Positions 35,402-44,207 of a stretch of 64,000 nt of DNA are shown here, one piece after another. The translations under genes and the position numbers were made by a program. The DNA is taken from the NCBI GenBank assembly GCA_007748055.1, contig CP036279.1:3472001-3536000 (forward strand). The letters are read 5' to 3'. This DNA comes from Kolteria novifilia (GTDB taxonomy: Bacteria; Planctomycetota; Planctomycetia; Kolteriales; Kolteriaceae). The notes under the pieces are model-generated. The model had not been told where the DNA came from and made no database searches. It saw only the letters and a program-made list of their open reading frames with translations. Every line of letters starts with the position of its first letter. Position 1 is the first letter of the stretch.

Positions 35402-37765
35402 ATGATCGCCGAAGACATCATCCCGTTGACCATGATCGCTCCGGTGCTTCCCGACGTTCGGATCGTCGGTTTTGAAGGCACCGAAGCCGTATCGACGCCT
35501 TTCGAGTTCCAGGTCGACTTGCAGGTTCCCCTTGCCGGGGAGGAGCCGTTCGAGAAGTTGCTCGGCCAGCCGATGACGATCCGAGTGGGCGACGACGGGG
35601 CAAGCGGTCGGCGTTTCGACGGGGTCGTTTGTGAAGTTTCCGAGACAGAGCGCGACGACGTCCACCGCTACCTTCGGGCGGTGCTGGTGCCGACGCTTTG
35701 GTTCGCGACCCAGACGCGTCGCAGCCGCATCTTCCAGAACAAGACCGTCGCCGAGATCGCTCAAGAGGTGCTGGTTGGCGTCGAACTGGATGTCTCCCGG
35801 CTTCTTCATGAGTACGAGCCGCATCACTATTGCGTGCAGTTCCAAGAGAGCGACTTCGACTTTGTCTCCCGCCTCTTCGAGGAAGAGGGGATCTATTACT
35901 ACTTCGATCATCAAGGCGAACGCCACCGGATGATCCTAGGCGACGACTCGAAGCTCGCCGCGGAGGTCGCTCCGTCGACGACGATCGCCTTTCAACCCAA
36001 GAGCGACTCGTTCGGCACGATCCGTTCGTGGAGAAAGTCGCAGCGGGTCCGTCCGCAACGGTTCGCGCATCGCGACTTCTCGTTCCAAGCGGCCAAGAAG
36101 TCTTGGCAAGCCGAGGATCGGACGACGGGCACGGTTCGGGTGGGGTCGATCGAGCACAAGCTCGATCAGCCGGGGCTCGCGCATTGCGAACGTGATCTGG
36201 TGGGTGACGTTTCCCATCGGTTCGAGGGCAACGGCGATTCCGCGGCCTTGGCGCGACGGGTCACGGCGGCGGGAGAGCGGCTGGTGGCGGTCGACAAGGA
36301 GGCCCAACTCGCCGAGGCGATCGTGATCGAGGGGAACGGACGAGCCGCGATGATGGTGCCGGGCTATCGATTCAAGCTCAGCCAACATCCAGACGCCGAC
36401 GATGCCTACTTCGTCACGAAGGTCCGCCACCGCTTCCGGGCTCAGGGAGAACTCGCCGGCAAGGACGAGTCGCGCGCCTACGAGAACGACTTCGCGTGCG
36501 CGCCGCTCGGATTGGCGTTTCGGCCGTCGCGAACGACGGTGCGGCCGCGCATCGATGGCGTTCAGACCGCGACGGTTGCCGGCCATGAGGGCGAGGAGAT
36601 CAACACCGACGAGTATGGCCGCGTCAAGGTCCGCTTTCACTGGGATCGCGACGCGCGCGACGACTTTTCCCGTTCGTGTTGGATCCGCGTTGGCCAGATG
36701 TGGGCGGGTGAGAAGTGGGGATCGATCAACATCCCGCGGGTCGGTCAGGAAGTGATCGTCTCCTTCGTCGACGGCGATCCGGATCAACCGCTCATCGTCG
36801 GATCGCTCTACAACAGCGAATGTCCGCCCCCGTATGAACTGCCGCGAGAGCGGAACAAGTTCGGCATCAGGAGTCACTCCAAGTCGGGTGATCCGGGCAA
36901 CTACAACGAACTGATGTTCGACGACACGCTCGGCGAGGAACGGGTCAATCTCCATGCGGAGCGAGATCTAGAGGTCGTCGCCGAAAACTCGCAGATCGTG
37001 CGCATCGGCCCTGGGGCATGGAACGAGTCGATTGACACCGAGAGCATGGCCCCAACACGGGTTCGTCCGCGTCCAGCCTCGGAGGAAGGAGGCTCGGCGG
37101 AATCGGTAACGGATAAGGAGGCGTGCTACGACATCGACGTCGACGGCTGGCATCGGATGCACGTCTCGGGCTTCAGCGAGGAGACCATCGACGGTGACCA
37201 CAGCATGGTGGTCAAAGGCGACAGTTCCGAGGTGCACGAGGGGGATCGCGAGGAGAAGACGACCGGGAAATACACTATTGACTGGGGGCCGGAGTACGTC
37301 AGCCATTACCTCGTCAAGGTCGACTTCGTCACCGGGTTCAAGTCGACCGTCCAGGCGGCGGTGGATCTGCGCGCCTATGCCGGCATCATCGTCCAGGCGA
37401 AGTTCACGGGAAGTCTCAGCTTCACGACACCCCTAGAGACGAAATTCTATTTGGGGGCGAACCTCACGCTGGTCATCGGGAACTATTCCAAGTTCATCAT
37501 CGGCACGAAAATGGATCTCGTGACGGGCAACAAGATGGACGTCATCGCGGGGAAGAACCTCAAGTTCGTGCAGGGGCTCAAAGGTGATTACATTTTGGGG
37601 TTCAAGGCCGACTACGTCGTCGGCAACAAGATGAGCAACGTGATCAAAAAGAGCGACGTGATCGCAAGCTCCGATGTGACCGCCGCCATCACCTGGTTCA
37701 ATTCGCTCCAGAACCAGAGTCAGTCTCTCCTGACGCGGGCGGTTTCGCTCTACACGCACACGTAG
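35402..37765 (+). CDS. vgrG: VgrG (TssI) spike protein of a type VI secretion-like system
   Basis: A 787-residue spike protein, the T4 gp27/gp5-like tip that is fired with the tail tube. Residues about 1-380 are the gp27-like part (FEFQVDLQVPLAGEEPFEKLLGQ, cut to VPLAGEEPFEKLLGQ; QFQESDFDFVSRLFEEEGIYYYF, cut to FDFVSRLFEEEGIYYYF). About 390-485 is the gp5 OB-fold (TDEYGRVKVRFHWDRD, WIRVGQMWAGEKWG, PRVGQEVIVSFVDGDPDQPLIVGS, cut here to its start). The last 200 residues are unusual: a periodic hydrophobic repeat such as GNKMDVIAGKNLKFVQGLKG. No other T6SS gene is near. The stop TAG begins an R1-type fragment (TAGCAGTCCGTTG). Target and effector are unknown. Confidence 0.93.
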   Translation: MIAEDIIPLTMIAPVLPDVRIVGFEGTEAVSTPFEFQVDLQVPLAGEEPFEKLLGQPMTIRVGDDGASGRRFDGVVCEVSETERDDVHRYLRAVLVPTLWFATQTRRSRIFQNKTVAEIAQEVLVGVELDVSRLLHEYEPHHYCVQFQESDFDFVSRLFEEEGIYYYFDHQGERHRMILGDDSKLAAEVAPSTTIAFQPKSDSFGTIRSWRKSQRVRPQRFAHRDFSFQAAKKSWQAEDRTTGTVRVGSIEHKLDQPGLAHCERDLVGDVSHRFEGNGDSAALARRVTAAGERLVAVDKEAQLAEAIVIEGNGRAAMMVPGYRFKLSQHPDADDAYFVTKVRHRFRAQGELAGKDESRAYENDFACAPLGLAFRPSRTTVRPRIDGVQTATVAGHEGEEINTDEYGRVKVRFHWDRDARDDFSRSCWIRVGQMWAGEKWGSINIPRVGQEVIVSFVDGDPDQPLIVGSLYNSECPPPYELPRERNKFGIRSHSKSGDPGNYNELMFDDTLGEERVNLHAERDLEVVAENSQIVRIGPGAWNESIDTESMAPTRVRPRPASEEGGSAESVTDKEACYDIDVDGWHRMHVSGFSEETIDGDHSMVVKGDSSEVHEGDREEKTTGKYTIDWGPEYVSHYLVKVDFVTGFKSTVQAAVDLRAYAGIIVQAKFTGSLSFTTPLETKFYLGANLTLVIGNYSKFIIGTKMDLVTGNKMDVIAGKNLKFVQGLKGDYILGFKADYVVGNKMSNVIKKSDVIASSDVTAAITWFNSLQNQSQSLLTRAVSLYTHT

Positions 37766-37954
37766 CAGTCCGTTGCTTTGAGAGCGGGCCAACAGCCCGT
37801 TGATCTATTTGCTGCCGGCCGCGAACGGCCCTTTTGACCAATCTCGGCGTTGGGACAACTCGACGAATCGACGGATTCGCCTGCGTTTCTCCTCCTCGAT
37901 TTTGGCCAACATGGCTGGTTCTCGCCTCGGCCCGCTCAAATCAACGGACTGCTA
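37763..37954. repeat. R1 element copy D (164 bp) with an extra R1 end at the vgrG stop
   Basis: Copy D runs from 37791 to 37954 with the usual ends (AACAGCCCGTTGAT at left, ATCAACGGACTGCTA at right); its left flank is AA rather than TA. Immediately before it, at 37763-37775, is a lone R1 right end, TAGCAGTCCGTTG, whose first three bases are the stop codon of vgrG. That piece looks like the remnant of a second, inverted copy. Confidence 0.75.
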
Positions 37955-38022
37955 AGGCGAATCGATCGACGGTCTGGTAAGGTCCGAATGTCGACCATCA
38001 ACCAAGGGAACGGGAACGCTCG

Positions 38023-38616
38023 ATGAGTGTCGTCTACGAGTTCGAAGCCGCCGAGAAACCGGCCGGTCAGCTCTGCTCCGAAGTCGAGATGCTTCTCGGC
38101 GAGTCGGCCAAGTCTCAGCTTCGCGAAGGGCTGACGGCGGGGGAGTACCTGGAAACTCTCCTCAAGGAGCATCTCTACACCGATGCCTTGCGGTTCATCG
38201 CGTACACCTTGCCGACGCGTCAGAGTGTCTGGTGGGGATGTCTTTGCCTCATCAAGATCCTCGATCCCGAGACGCTTTCTCCAATCGAGCATCGAGCCAT
38301 GGACGCGATGATCCGCTGGGTGGTGGAACCGAATGATGAACATCGCCAGCGGGTGCAGGAGACCGCCGAGCGGTGTCCCGAGGAGAGTTGCGTGACGATC
38401 TTGGCACGGGCGGCAGGCTACGAGGTGATTCCGCTGCCGCGGCCGAAATACCACGTTCCCCAGGACTTCCAGGCTCGAGGGATTCATGCCGCGATCGTCA
38501 TCGCCGCCAACCTCCAGCCGGAACGGCGTGACGAACTGGTGCGCGGTTGCCTGTTGTTGGGACTGGAGGTCTCGCGCGGGGAACGCCCCTGGAACGTGCT
38601 CGATCACCAGGAGTGA
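38023..38616 (+). CDS. DUF6931-like protein (T6SS-associated, function unknown)
   Basis: A 197-residue, mainly helical protein with no signal peptide or catalytic motif. The block LYTDALRFIAYTLPTRQSVWWGCLC, cut to ALRFIAYTLPTRQSVWWGCL, and the later WVVEPNDEHRQRVQETAERC match the DUF6931 family, which is found near type VI secretion genes. It begins 257 bp after vgrG in the same direction and is followed by another small gene. A chaperone or adaptor role is possible (inference). Confidence 0.65.
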   Translation: MSVVYEFEAAEKPAGQLCSEVEMLLGESAKSQLREGLTAGEYLETLLKEHLYTDALRFIAYTLPTRQSVWWGCLCLIKILDPETLSPIEHRAMDAMIRWVVEPNDEHRQRVQETAERCPEESCVTILARAAGYEVIPLPRPKYHVPQDFQARGIHAAIVIAANLQPERRDELVRGCLLLGLEVSRGERPWNVLDHQE

Positions 38617-38681
38617 CTCGAGGTCCCGTTGGGGACGCAGGTACGAAATGGAACGCGAGGGCAAGTCTGCGAGGCGACAAC

Positions 38682-39407
38682 ATGGCATCGTTCAACCCCG
38701 CTCAACTCATCGAACTGCTTCAGTCGATGGCGAATTCCAAACGGATGGTCGCCGACATGGGGGCGCCGCTGGAGAAAGTGCGGGAGGTCGAGAAGCTCTT
38801 TCAGCAACAGCAAGCCGAGGTGCTCGAGGCGCTACGGTCGATCGAGGTCCCCGAACCTCAAGCGGCGAAGTTGCCCAACGTCGAAGAGATGACCGCCGCG
38901 ATGTCGGAAGAGGATCGGCAAAAGGTTCTCTCCCAGGTCCCGCCCGAATACCACGAGATGGAGGATCTCGAGGCGGAGCAGATCGCGCAGTACCAATCGC
39001 TGCGAGCGATTGGTGAGAACCCCGAACTCGCGGACGTGGAAGGGGCGGCCGCGAAGCGTTTCGCCGAGGAACACGATTGGCGATCCTATGGGACACGCTC
39101 GTCGCGTCGCGAGGAGGAGTCGACGCTTCAGCCACTCGAGATTCCCGATTGGGTTCACGATTCGGGATCAATTCTCTCGGTGGTTCGACCGGCGACTCCC
39201 GGGACGACGTCCACCGACGCCGCTGCCTCACCCATCGGGGAGAGTGGGGCAAACTCGTCGATGGACTTACCCGACTCGGTCAATCTCCACGAGAGTTGGG
39301 CGGCGTGGCTTTGCAGTTCGCAGTCGCTGTTCGAAGCACAGTCACGCGAGGAGCCGAGCGATCCGAAGGCGGACGAAGACAGTCGCTGGACCGACTTCTT
39401 CAAATAG
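38682..39407 (+). CDS. Coiled-coil protein of the vgrG locus, function unknown
   Basis: A 241-residue cytoplasmic protein. Residues about 1-60 are predicted coiled coil (LIELLQSMANSKRMVADMGA ... VREVEKLFQQQQAEVLEAL); the middle is acidic and the C-terminal 80 residues are Ser/Asp/Glu-rich, probably unfolded, with a final aromatic WTDFFK. No known motif. ATG 38682 has GAGGCGA upstream; the frame extends to 38547 into the previous gene. It is 65 bp after the DUF6931-like gene and probably in the same transcript. Confidence 0.6.
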   Translation: MASFNPAQLIELLQSMANSKRMVADMGAPLEKVREVEKLFQQQQAEVLEALRSIEVPEPQAAKLPNVEEMTAAMSEEDRQKVLSQVPPEYHEMEDLEAEQIAQYQSLRAIGENPELADVEGAAAKRFAEEHDWRSYGTRSSRREEESTLQPLEIPDWVHDSGSILSVVRPATPGTTSTDAAASPIGESGANSSMDLPDSVNLHESWAAWLCSSQSLFEAQSREEPSDPKADEDSRWTDFFK

Positions 39408-39550
39408 GCCTCGTCATCGGAACGGACATCGACCAACGCCAACGTGAGTTGAGGCGAAGCTCGGCGCAATGACGTCCCCCGCGACACACCGTGCCGATGG
39501 GACCGGTCGTTGCCTGAAGCGACTCTTGCGACGGAATCGACTCCTTGATC

Positions 39551-41950
39551 ATGCACGATGAGACCGACCGACTCTTCGCGGCGGGGGCGCTTCTCCACGG
39601 CATCCTTGATGAAGGAGCCCTGGTGCGCGGGTTGCTTCTCGCGGCTCACGAACCGGCGAAGAGCCTCGTCGATGTCCTGGTGGGGCACGGGTTACTTGCG
39701 GGCTCCGAACAGGAGCGGTTCTCGCGTTCGCTCGAGAAACGTCTGGACGACGCCACCAGCGAAGTCGATCGTCGCGAGTTGCTCCACCGCTTGCTCGCTC
39801 AGCACATCTCGGAAGCCGTCGAACGGGTTCGCGATCCCATCCTACGCCGTTACCTCAATGGCGACTGGAGTAAGGGCCAAGGAATAGACGGTTCCGATGG
39901 GAGGGAGTCGTGTCGGCTTCTCGAGTTGTACCGACGTGGCGGGTTCGGTGAGGTGTGGCGGGGGCACGAAGTGGCCCTCGACCGAGAGGTCGCCGTCAAG
40001 CAACTCCGTGCCCAGTCGCTCGTCAATGACGAGGCCCGTCGTCGCTTCCTACGCGAAGCCCAAGTGATCGCCCGACTACAGCATCCCAACATCGTTCCGA
40101 TCTACAGCATCTGGACCGACGAGAGGGGCAATCCTCGCTACTCGATGCGTTTCGTCGAGGGACGCACGTTCGATGAAGTCATCCAGGAATTCCACGCGAG
40201 CACTTCCGAGAGGCGGTGTGATCCCGTCCGGCTCAACATCCTGATGAGCATCTTCCTCGACGTTTGCGACGCGGTCGCGTTCGCCCACTCGCGTGAGATC
40301 GTCCATCGCGACCTGAAGCCCGCGAACATCATGGTGAGTGGCTTCGGCCAAGTCGTCGTGCTCGACTGGGGACTCGCGAAGATTCTCGGGGGCGCCGACG
40401 AGGGCAGCGAGCGACCACTCGACGAGAACGACCTTTCGAACGCGCCGTGTCTGGAGGAGACTCGCGAGGGGCTCGTGGTCGGCAGCCCGTTGTACATGGC
40501 GCCCGAGCAAGCAGCGGGGACCAACACGCGGGTCGGGCCCGCGACGGACATTTATGGGCTCGGTGCGATCCTGTTCAAGGTGCTCACCGGTGAATCTCCC
40601 CATCAACGCCACGCCGCTCGAAACGCCAAAGCGCACTTCGAGGATATCGTCCATGCGGAAACGCCTCGGGTGCGGCGACTTGCCCGATGGGTCCCCAAAG
40701 CCCTCGACGCGATCTGCGCGCGGGCGATGGAGAAGGAGCCGAGCGAACGCTACGAGAGTGTCGGTGAACTGGAACTCGATATCCGACGATGGCTGGTCGG
40801 CGAACCGGTTGCCGCCTATCCGGAGCCAACGCGGGCGCGCGTCGCTCGTTGGTTTGTCCGGCGTCGTTTGGGAACACTTCTTTGCGCGTCGTTTCTCGTC
40901 TTGACCGCGGTACTGGCCAGCGCCTCGATGTTCCTCGTCGACACCCATCAGCAAGTGATCGATGACGAGATGCATCGCCAGATCGACCGCAGCATGCAGT
41001 CACAGCAAAAGCTGTTTCAGCAGCGGATGGTCGAGATAGAGGGCGATCTTCAGATCGTCGTCCGACTGTCGTCGGTGCGCCAGTATCTCGATCACGTGCT
41101 CGAGTCGGACAACGACATTCGCGGCGAGGAACCGAAGACGATCCTGGAGGACGTCGGGCAGTTCTTGAACTCGAACCGGGACTACCGCTCGATCGGCCTC
41201 TCCCTGGTCGGACGGGGGCCGGACTTGACGTTCGAGGTGATGCCCAACGGTGACGGCGTCCCGCCATCGATTCGTCAGACCGTTCTTCCGGAGTCGATCG
41301 ACGAGTTCCTCTGGGAGTGCCGCTCCCTGCCGGTCGCCACCGTTCGCATGACGGCTTGGTGGGACGAGTCGCGCGATCCGTCGAAGGCCGTTCGACTCTT
41401 CGCTGTCGCTCCGCTCACGGATCCTTCGGACGCCGTTTCGATCATCGCGTTCATCGAGGCCGACATTGGATTGCTCGACCTCTCGACTCATCGCGAGGAC
41501 TTGGTCAGGACCGACATCTACCTGACCGACCATCGAGGTGTGATCCTAGCGTCGAGGAGCGATCGTCAAGCCATCGTGCCGGACGCCACCACGCGCATCG
41601 AAGATGTCGTTCCCGAGTTGGGGCCTTACTACGCGACGGACCTTTCGCTGGTTCGTGGCGACGCGCTGTCGATGAGTGGGGAGAATTGGGCGGCGCGAGT
41701 TGAGCCGGTCAACAACGACCTCTTCTCCTTGGATCGATCGCTCCATTTGGCGAAGGTCCGCCACGTCGCCCCATTCCTCGACATGATTCGAGCGCGGCGC
41801 GACCGAGTCGTGTTGACGGAGTTGCTCCTGCTGGTCGGCGCCTTGATCGTCATCGTGGTCCTCTTTTGGATCCTGACTCCCCGATCGAACTGGCTTCGAG
41901 TTGGGGCCACGTCGCCCCCACTACGAGATCAACGCAAGCTCACCGGGTAA
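39551..41950 (+). CDS. Membrane Ser/Thr protein kinase with extracytoplasmic sensor domain
   Basis: A 799-residue protein kinase. After a helical N-terminal region the kinase core has the glycine loop RRGGFGEVWRG, ATP Lys K150 (EVAVKQL), the catalytic HRDLKPANI (D254, N259), DWG instead of DFG (VLDWGLAK, D272), and GSPLYMAPEQA. Residues about 428-452 are a membrane helix (LLCASFLVLTAVLASASMFL), followed by a ~330-residue extracytoplasmic region, probably Cache-like, and a second membrane helix near the end (LLLLVGALIVIVVLFW). It signals from outside to a cytoplasmic substrate. It may regulate the vgrG locus, like PpkA in T6SS, but this is inference. The stop TAA is at the possible left end of an R2 element. 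Confidence 0.9.
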   Translation: MHDETDRLFAAGALLHGILDEGALVRGLLLAAHEPAKSLVDVLVGHGLLAGSEQERFSRSLEKRLDDATSEVDRRELLHRLLAQHISEAVERVRDPILRRYLNGDWSKGQGIDGSDGRESCRLLELYRRGGFGEVWRGHEVALDREVAVKQLRAQSLVNDEARRRFLREAQVIARLQHPNIVPIYSIWTDERGNPRYSMRFVEGRTFDEVIQEFHASTSERRCDPVRLNILMSIFLDVCDAVAFAHSREIVHRDLKPANIMVSGFGQVVVLDWGLAKILGGADEGSERPLDENDLSNAPCLEETREGLVVGSPLYMAPEQAAGTNTRVGPATDIYGLGAILFKVLTGESPHQRHAARNAKAHFEDIVHAETPRVRRLARWVPKALDAICARAMEKEPSERYESVGELELDIRRWLVGEPVAAYPEPTRARVARWFVRRRLGTLLCASFLVLTAVLASASMFLVDTHQQVIDDEMHRQIDRSMQSQQKLFQQRMVEIEGDLQIVVRLSSVRQYLDHVLESDNDIRGEEPKTILEDVGQFLNSNRDYRSIGLSLVGRGPDLTFEVMPNGDGVPPSIRQTVLPESIDEFLWECRSLPVATVRMTAWWDESRDPSKAVRLFAVAPLTDPSDAVSIIAFIEADIGLLDLSTHREDLVRTDIYLTDHRGVILASRSDRQAIVPDATTRIEDVVPELGPYYATDLSLVRGDALSMSGENWAARVEPVNNDLFSLDRSLHLAKVRHVAPFLDMIRARRDRVVLTELLLLVGALIVIVVLFWILTPRSNWLRVGATSPPLRDQRKLTG

Positions 41951-42136
41951 GGTCCAGTCCCCATCTCTTGACAGGCGGCGCGCGGGCGCGGTCCGTGGTG
42001 ACTCATTCCGTTCGAGCGAGTCGTACCCGTCGGTCCACGCTTTTGGTCGGTATGTGAGAAACGTCATTCCTTCGGCAAGCTTCCGCACGAAAGGTAGACG
42101 AGGCTTCATGCAACGAACTTGCCAATCGGGACTCTA
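41948..42136. repeat. R2 element between two convergent genes (about 189 bp)
   Basis: The right half (GAGAAACGTC, TTCCGCACGAAAGG, AACTTGCCAATCGGGACTCTA) is clearly R2. The right TA (42135-42136) is part of the TAG stop codon of the minus-strand P-loop kinase (42134-42136). The left end TAAGGTCCAGTCC is a looser match, and its TA is part of the TAA stop of the Ser/Thr kinase. If both ends are real, the element exactly fills the gap between two stop codons. Confidence 0.6.
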
Positions 42137-42796
42137 CTCCACGCTATCGCCAAGACGTTCGTCATTGAGGAGTAGGGCGTTGGCATGGTCCTTGGGGTGA
42201 TCGAGACGGAAGTGGCGCTCTTGGGCGGGGAAGTAGATCGTTCGGTAGGCATCGATGGTCGCCTTCTCTTCGAGTCCCTCCTGGCCCCTGGCGATGGCCC
42301 GCTCCAGAGCGGTTTCGAAGGTGCACTCGACCCAGATCGACCCGTCGTAGTGCTCGCGAAACTCGCTCTTGAGTAGATAGATTCCCTCCAGCAGAATCAC
42401 GTCGATGTCGTCGAACTCCCAGCGTTCTCTCCGATAGCTGCTTGCCGTCTCTTCGGCGAAGTCGGACTCGACCGCGATGCTTCGTTGATCGCGTAAGGGG
42501 AGGACCAACTGGGAGAACATCGCATCGAAGCGAATCGCGTGACGATAGAAGTGCCCTCCGGGATCGGTGTCGCGGAAACGCTCGGCCGGAAGACGAAGCC
42601 AACCGTCGATGTTGATCACGGCGGTCCGATGGCCAAGCCCCCGGCAGTGCTCGGCCAGTCGCGCGGAGACGAAACCCTTGCCTGACCCATCGATGCCGCT
42701 GACCGCGACAAGGAGGCTTCGGCCCAGGGGAACGCCGGCTCGCCAAGCGTGAATGAGATCGACCGTTTCTGGGAGAGTCACCTTCGTCGTGGCCAT
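42134..42796 (-). CDS. P-loop kinase, uridine kinase-like
   Basis: A 220-residue cytoplasmic NTP-dependent kinase. The Walker A loop is SGIDGSGKG (residues 33-41), the acceptor-side block is INIDGWLRLPAERF, and the base-recognition/Walker B region is DIDVILLEGIYLLK, followed by IWVECTFETALERAIARGQEG, cut here to WVECTFETALERAIARGQ. This matches the nucleoside/phosphoribulokinase-like family (uridine kinase class). The end of the gene (GDSVE) is followed directly by the R2-made stop codon. The exact substrate cannot be told. Confidence 0.8.
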   Translation of the reverse strand: MATTKVTLPETVDLIHAWRAGVPLGRSLLVAVSGIDGSGKGFVSARLAEHCRGLGHRTAVINIDGWLRLPAERFRDTDPGGHFYRHAIRFDAMFSQLVLPLRDQRSIAVESDFAEETASSYRRERWEFDDIDVILLEGIYLLKSEFREHYDGSIWVECTFETALERAIARGQEGLEEKATIDAYRTIYFPAQERHFRLDHPKDHANALLLNDERLGDSVE

Positions 42797-43117
42797 GACG
42801 ATTTCGCCTCACTTGCCGACAGCGTTGAAGGGACTGGCCGGCGTTGTTCCGGCGGATCATCGGACGCGTCTCGTCGCGAGGGGGCGGCGAGTCGAAGTCT
42901 GGTTGTACGGAGAGTGCCGGTGGTGTCACCTGTCGGGAGGATCCCCATCGGGTGAGGGATGCCGAGATGCGAGACCGTTCCGCGCTTCGGCGACGGGGCC
43001 TTTGGCTCACGATGGATCCGCCGCGCGCCGATGGGAAAGAGGGTGCGGACAACCATCGGCCGAAGGTACCTGGGTTCACGACATCATGTCCGCCGTGACT
43101 CGAAGAGAAAGTTGCTC
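42797..43117. other. Divergent intergenic region upstream of secreted protein 43118-43891
   Basis: About 320 bp between divergent genes. The frame upstream of 43118 is open but shows no protein features. It presumably contains both promoters; no motif was identified. Confidence 0.4.
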
Positions 43118-43891
43118 ATGCTCACGCTGCGTCGCTCGCTGATCGGTTGCGGATGTCTTGGAATGCTGATCCTTCCCGCTTTGGGACGAGCCAACGACGA
43201 GAAGGTCACGCCTGGGTTGGTCCCGGTCAGTCTCGAAGTGACCGCCGACCTTCCCGCGAAGCTCGCTCCGTCGTTGTCGATGGAACAGGGGCCCACCCGC
43301 ACCGTTGACGAGAAGGGGGAGGAGGCCTCTCTACGCTCCATCTCTTCGAGTGACGAGACGGTGGCGAATGTGGCCGGCGCGGTGGTTGATTCCTCCGTGG
43401 AGCACATGGGGGGTACTTGTGTCGGGGAGGAGAACCTGTCGCTCGAGCGCTTGGCGTGCATGAACTGGCCGGAACTCGATGCCCTCTATCGCCAGTCCGA
43501 TGGAGCCACCATCCCCGTGGGTCGAGCGAACGGGCTCGCCCTCTACCCGCCTTGTGAGAAGATGACGCCGATCCGCTCGAAGGTCACGCGGTTCGTCTGG
43601 CGCGGTAAGATTTTCCGTCCCTGCAAGGGCGATCTCATCAATCAGTGGGCGGGGTTTCGCGCGGTGAAGGCGAACGTGAGCGTGGGGCCAAGTTGGGTCG
43701 ACGGTCGCGACGCGGTGATCATGGACTATCAAGGGAAGTCTCCCATCGTCTGGCGCAACGTCCGCGATGAAATGCGGGAAGTCTCGCCGGGGCTCTACCT
43801 GGGCGTCATGCAAGTTCGGCGTCGCTGCTGCCATGAACGCAAGATGTACTTCGCACTCGAGCTGGAGTCGTGCCGCGGCTGCACGCCGTGA
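43118..43891 (+). CDS. Secreted protein, function unknown (planctomycete-type)
   Basis: A 257-residue protein with an N-terminal signal (residues 1-25, ending GRAND). The first half is low complexity; the second half (from LACMNWPELDALYRQSDGA) looks globular: CEKMTPIRSKVTRFVWRGKI, DLINQWAGFRAVKANVSVGP and DAVIMDYQGKSPIVWRNVRD (each at most 20 residues). Several Cys are near the end (RRRCCHERKM, ESCRGC). The fold resembles a small beta-barrel (lipocalin-like) protein, but this is a guess. ATG 43118 has GAGAAAG upstream. No operon partners. Confidence 0.65.
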   Translation: MLTLRRSLIGCGCLGMLILPALGRANDEKVTPGLVPVSLEVTADLPAKLAPSLSMEQGPTRTVDEKGEEASLRSISSSDETVANVAGAVVDSSVEHMGGTCVGEENLSLERLACMNWPELDALYRQSDGATIPVGRANGLALYPPCEKMTPIRSKVTRFVWRGKIFRPCKGDLINQWAGFRAVKANVSVGPSWVDGRDAVIMDYQGKSPIVWRNVRDEMREVSPGLYLGVMQVRRRCCHERKMYFALELESCRGCTP

Positions 43892-44207
43892 CGGAGCTTC
43901 ATCTCCACTTCCCAGGGGCTGACGTGAATTCGAGCGGTACGGACTCGTTCGGCGCCGGCCCGATTGGTGACGCGCCTCTGTTTCCCTCCATTCGCGACTC
44001 CCTCGATGTCGCCTTCTCGTGATGGCCCTCGCGAACGCCGGACAGCCTCGACGGTACCGGCGTTCGCGATGTGGACGACCTTCACTTCTCTTGGAGTCAC
44101 GATCACCTCCTCTCTCCGATTGGCGACGAGAGACTTTCCACGGCGCGCACGCAGCATTACCATCGGGATACTGGTTGAAAGTCACCATTCTCCCACTGGA
44201 GTGATTG
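43892..44207. other. Intergenic region upstream of the second sulfatase
   Basis: About 316 bp with no supported gene. A minus-strand ORF at 43795-44163 overlaps the previous gene and has no recognisable protein features. The sulfatase Shine-Dalgarno (GGAG) is at 44198-44201. Confidence 0.4.

Noticed and set aside
35402-37765. A complete type VI secretion cluster
   Set aside because: Only VgrG and associated genes are present; no sheath, tube, baseplate or ClpV genes are in the window.
43795-44163. 122-residue minus-strand ORF
   Set aside because: Overlaps the end of the secreted protein gene; no recognisable motif or RBS.
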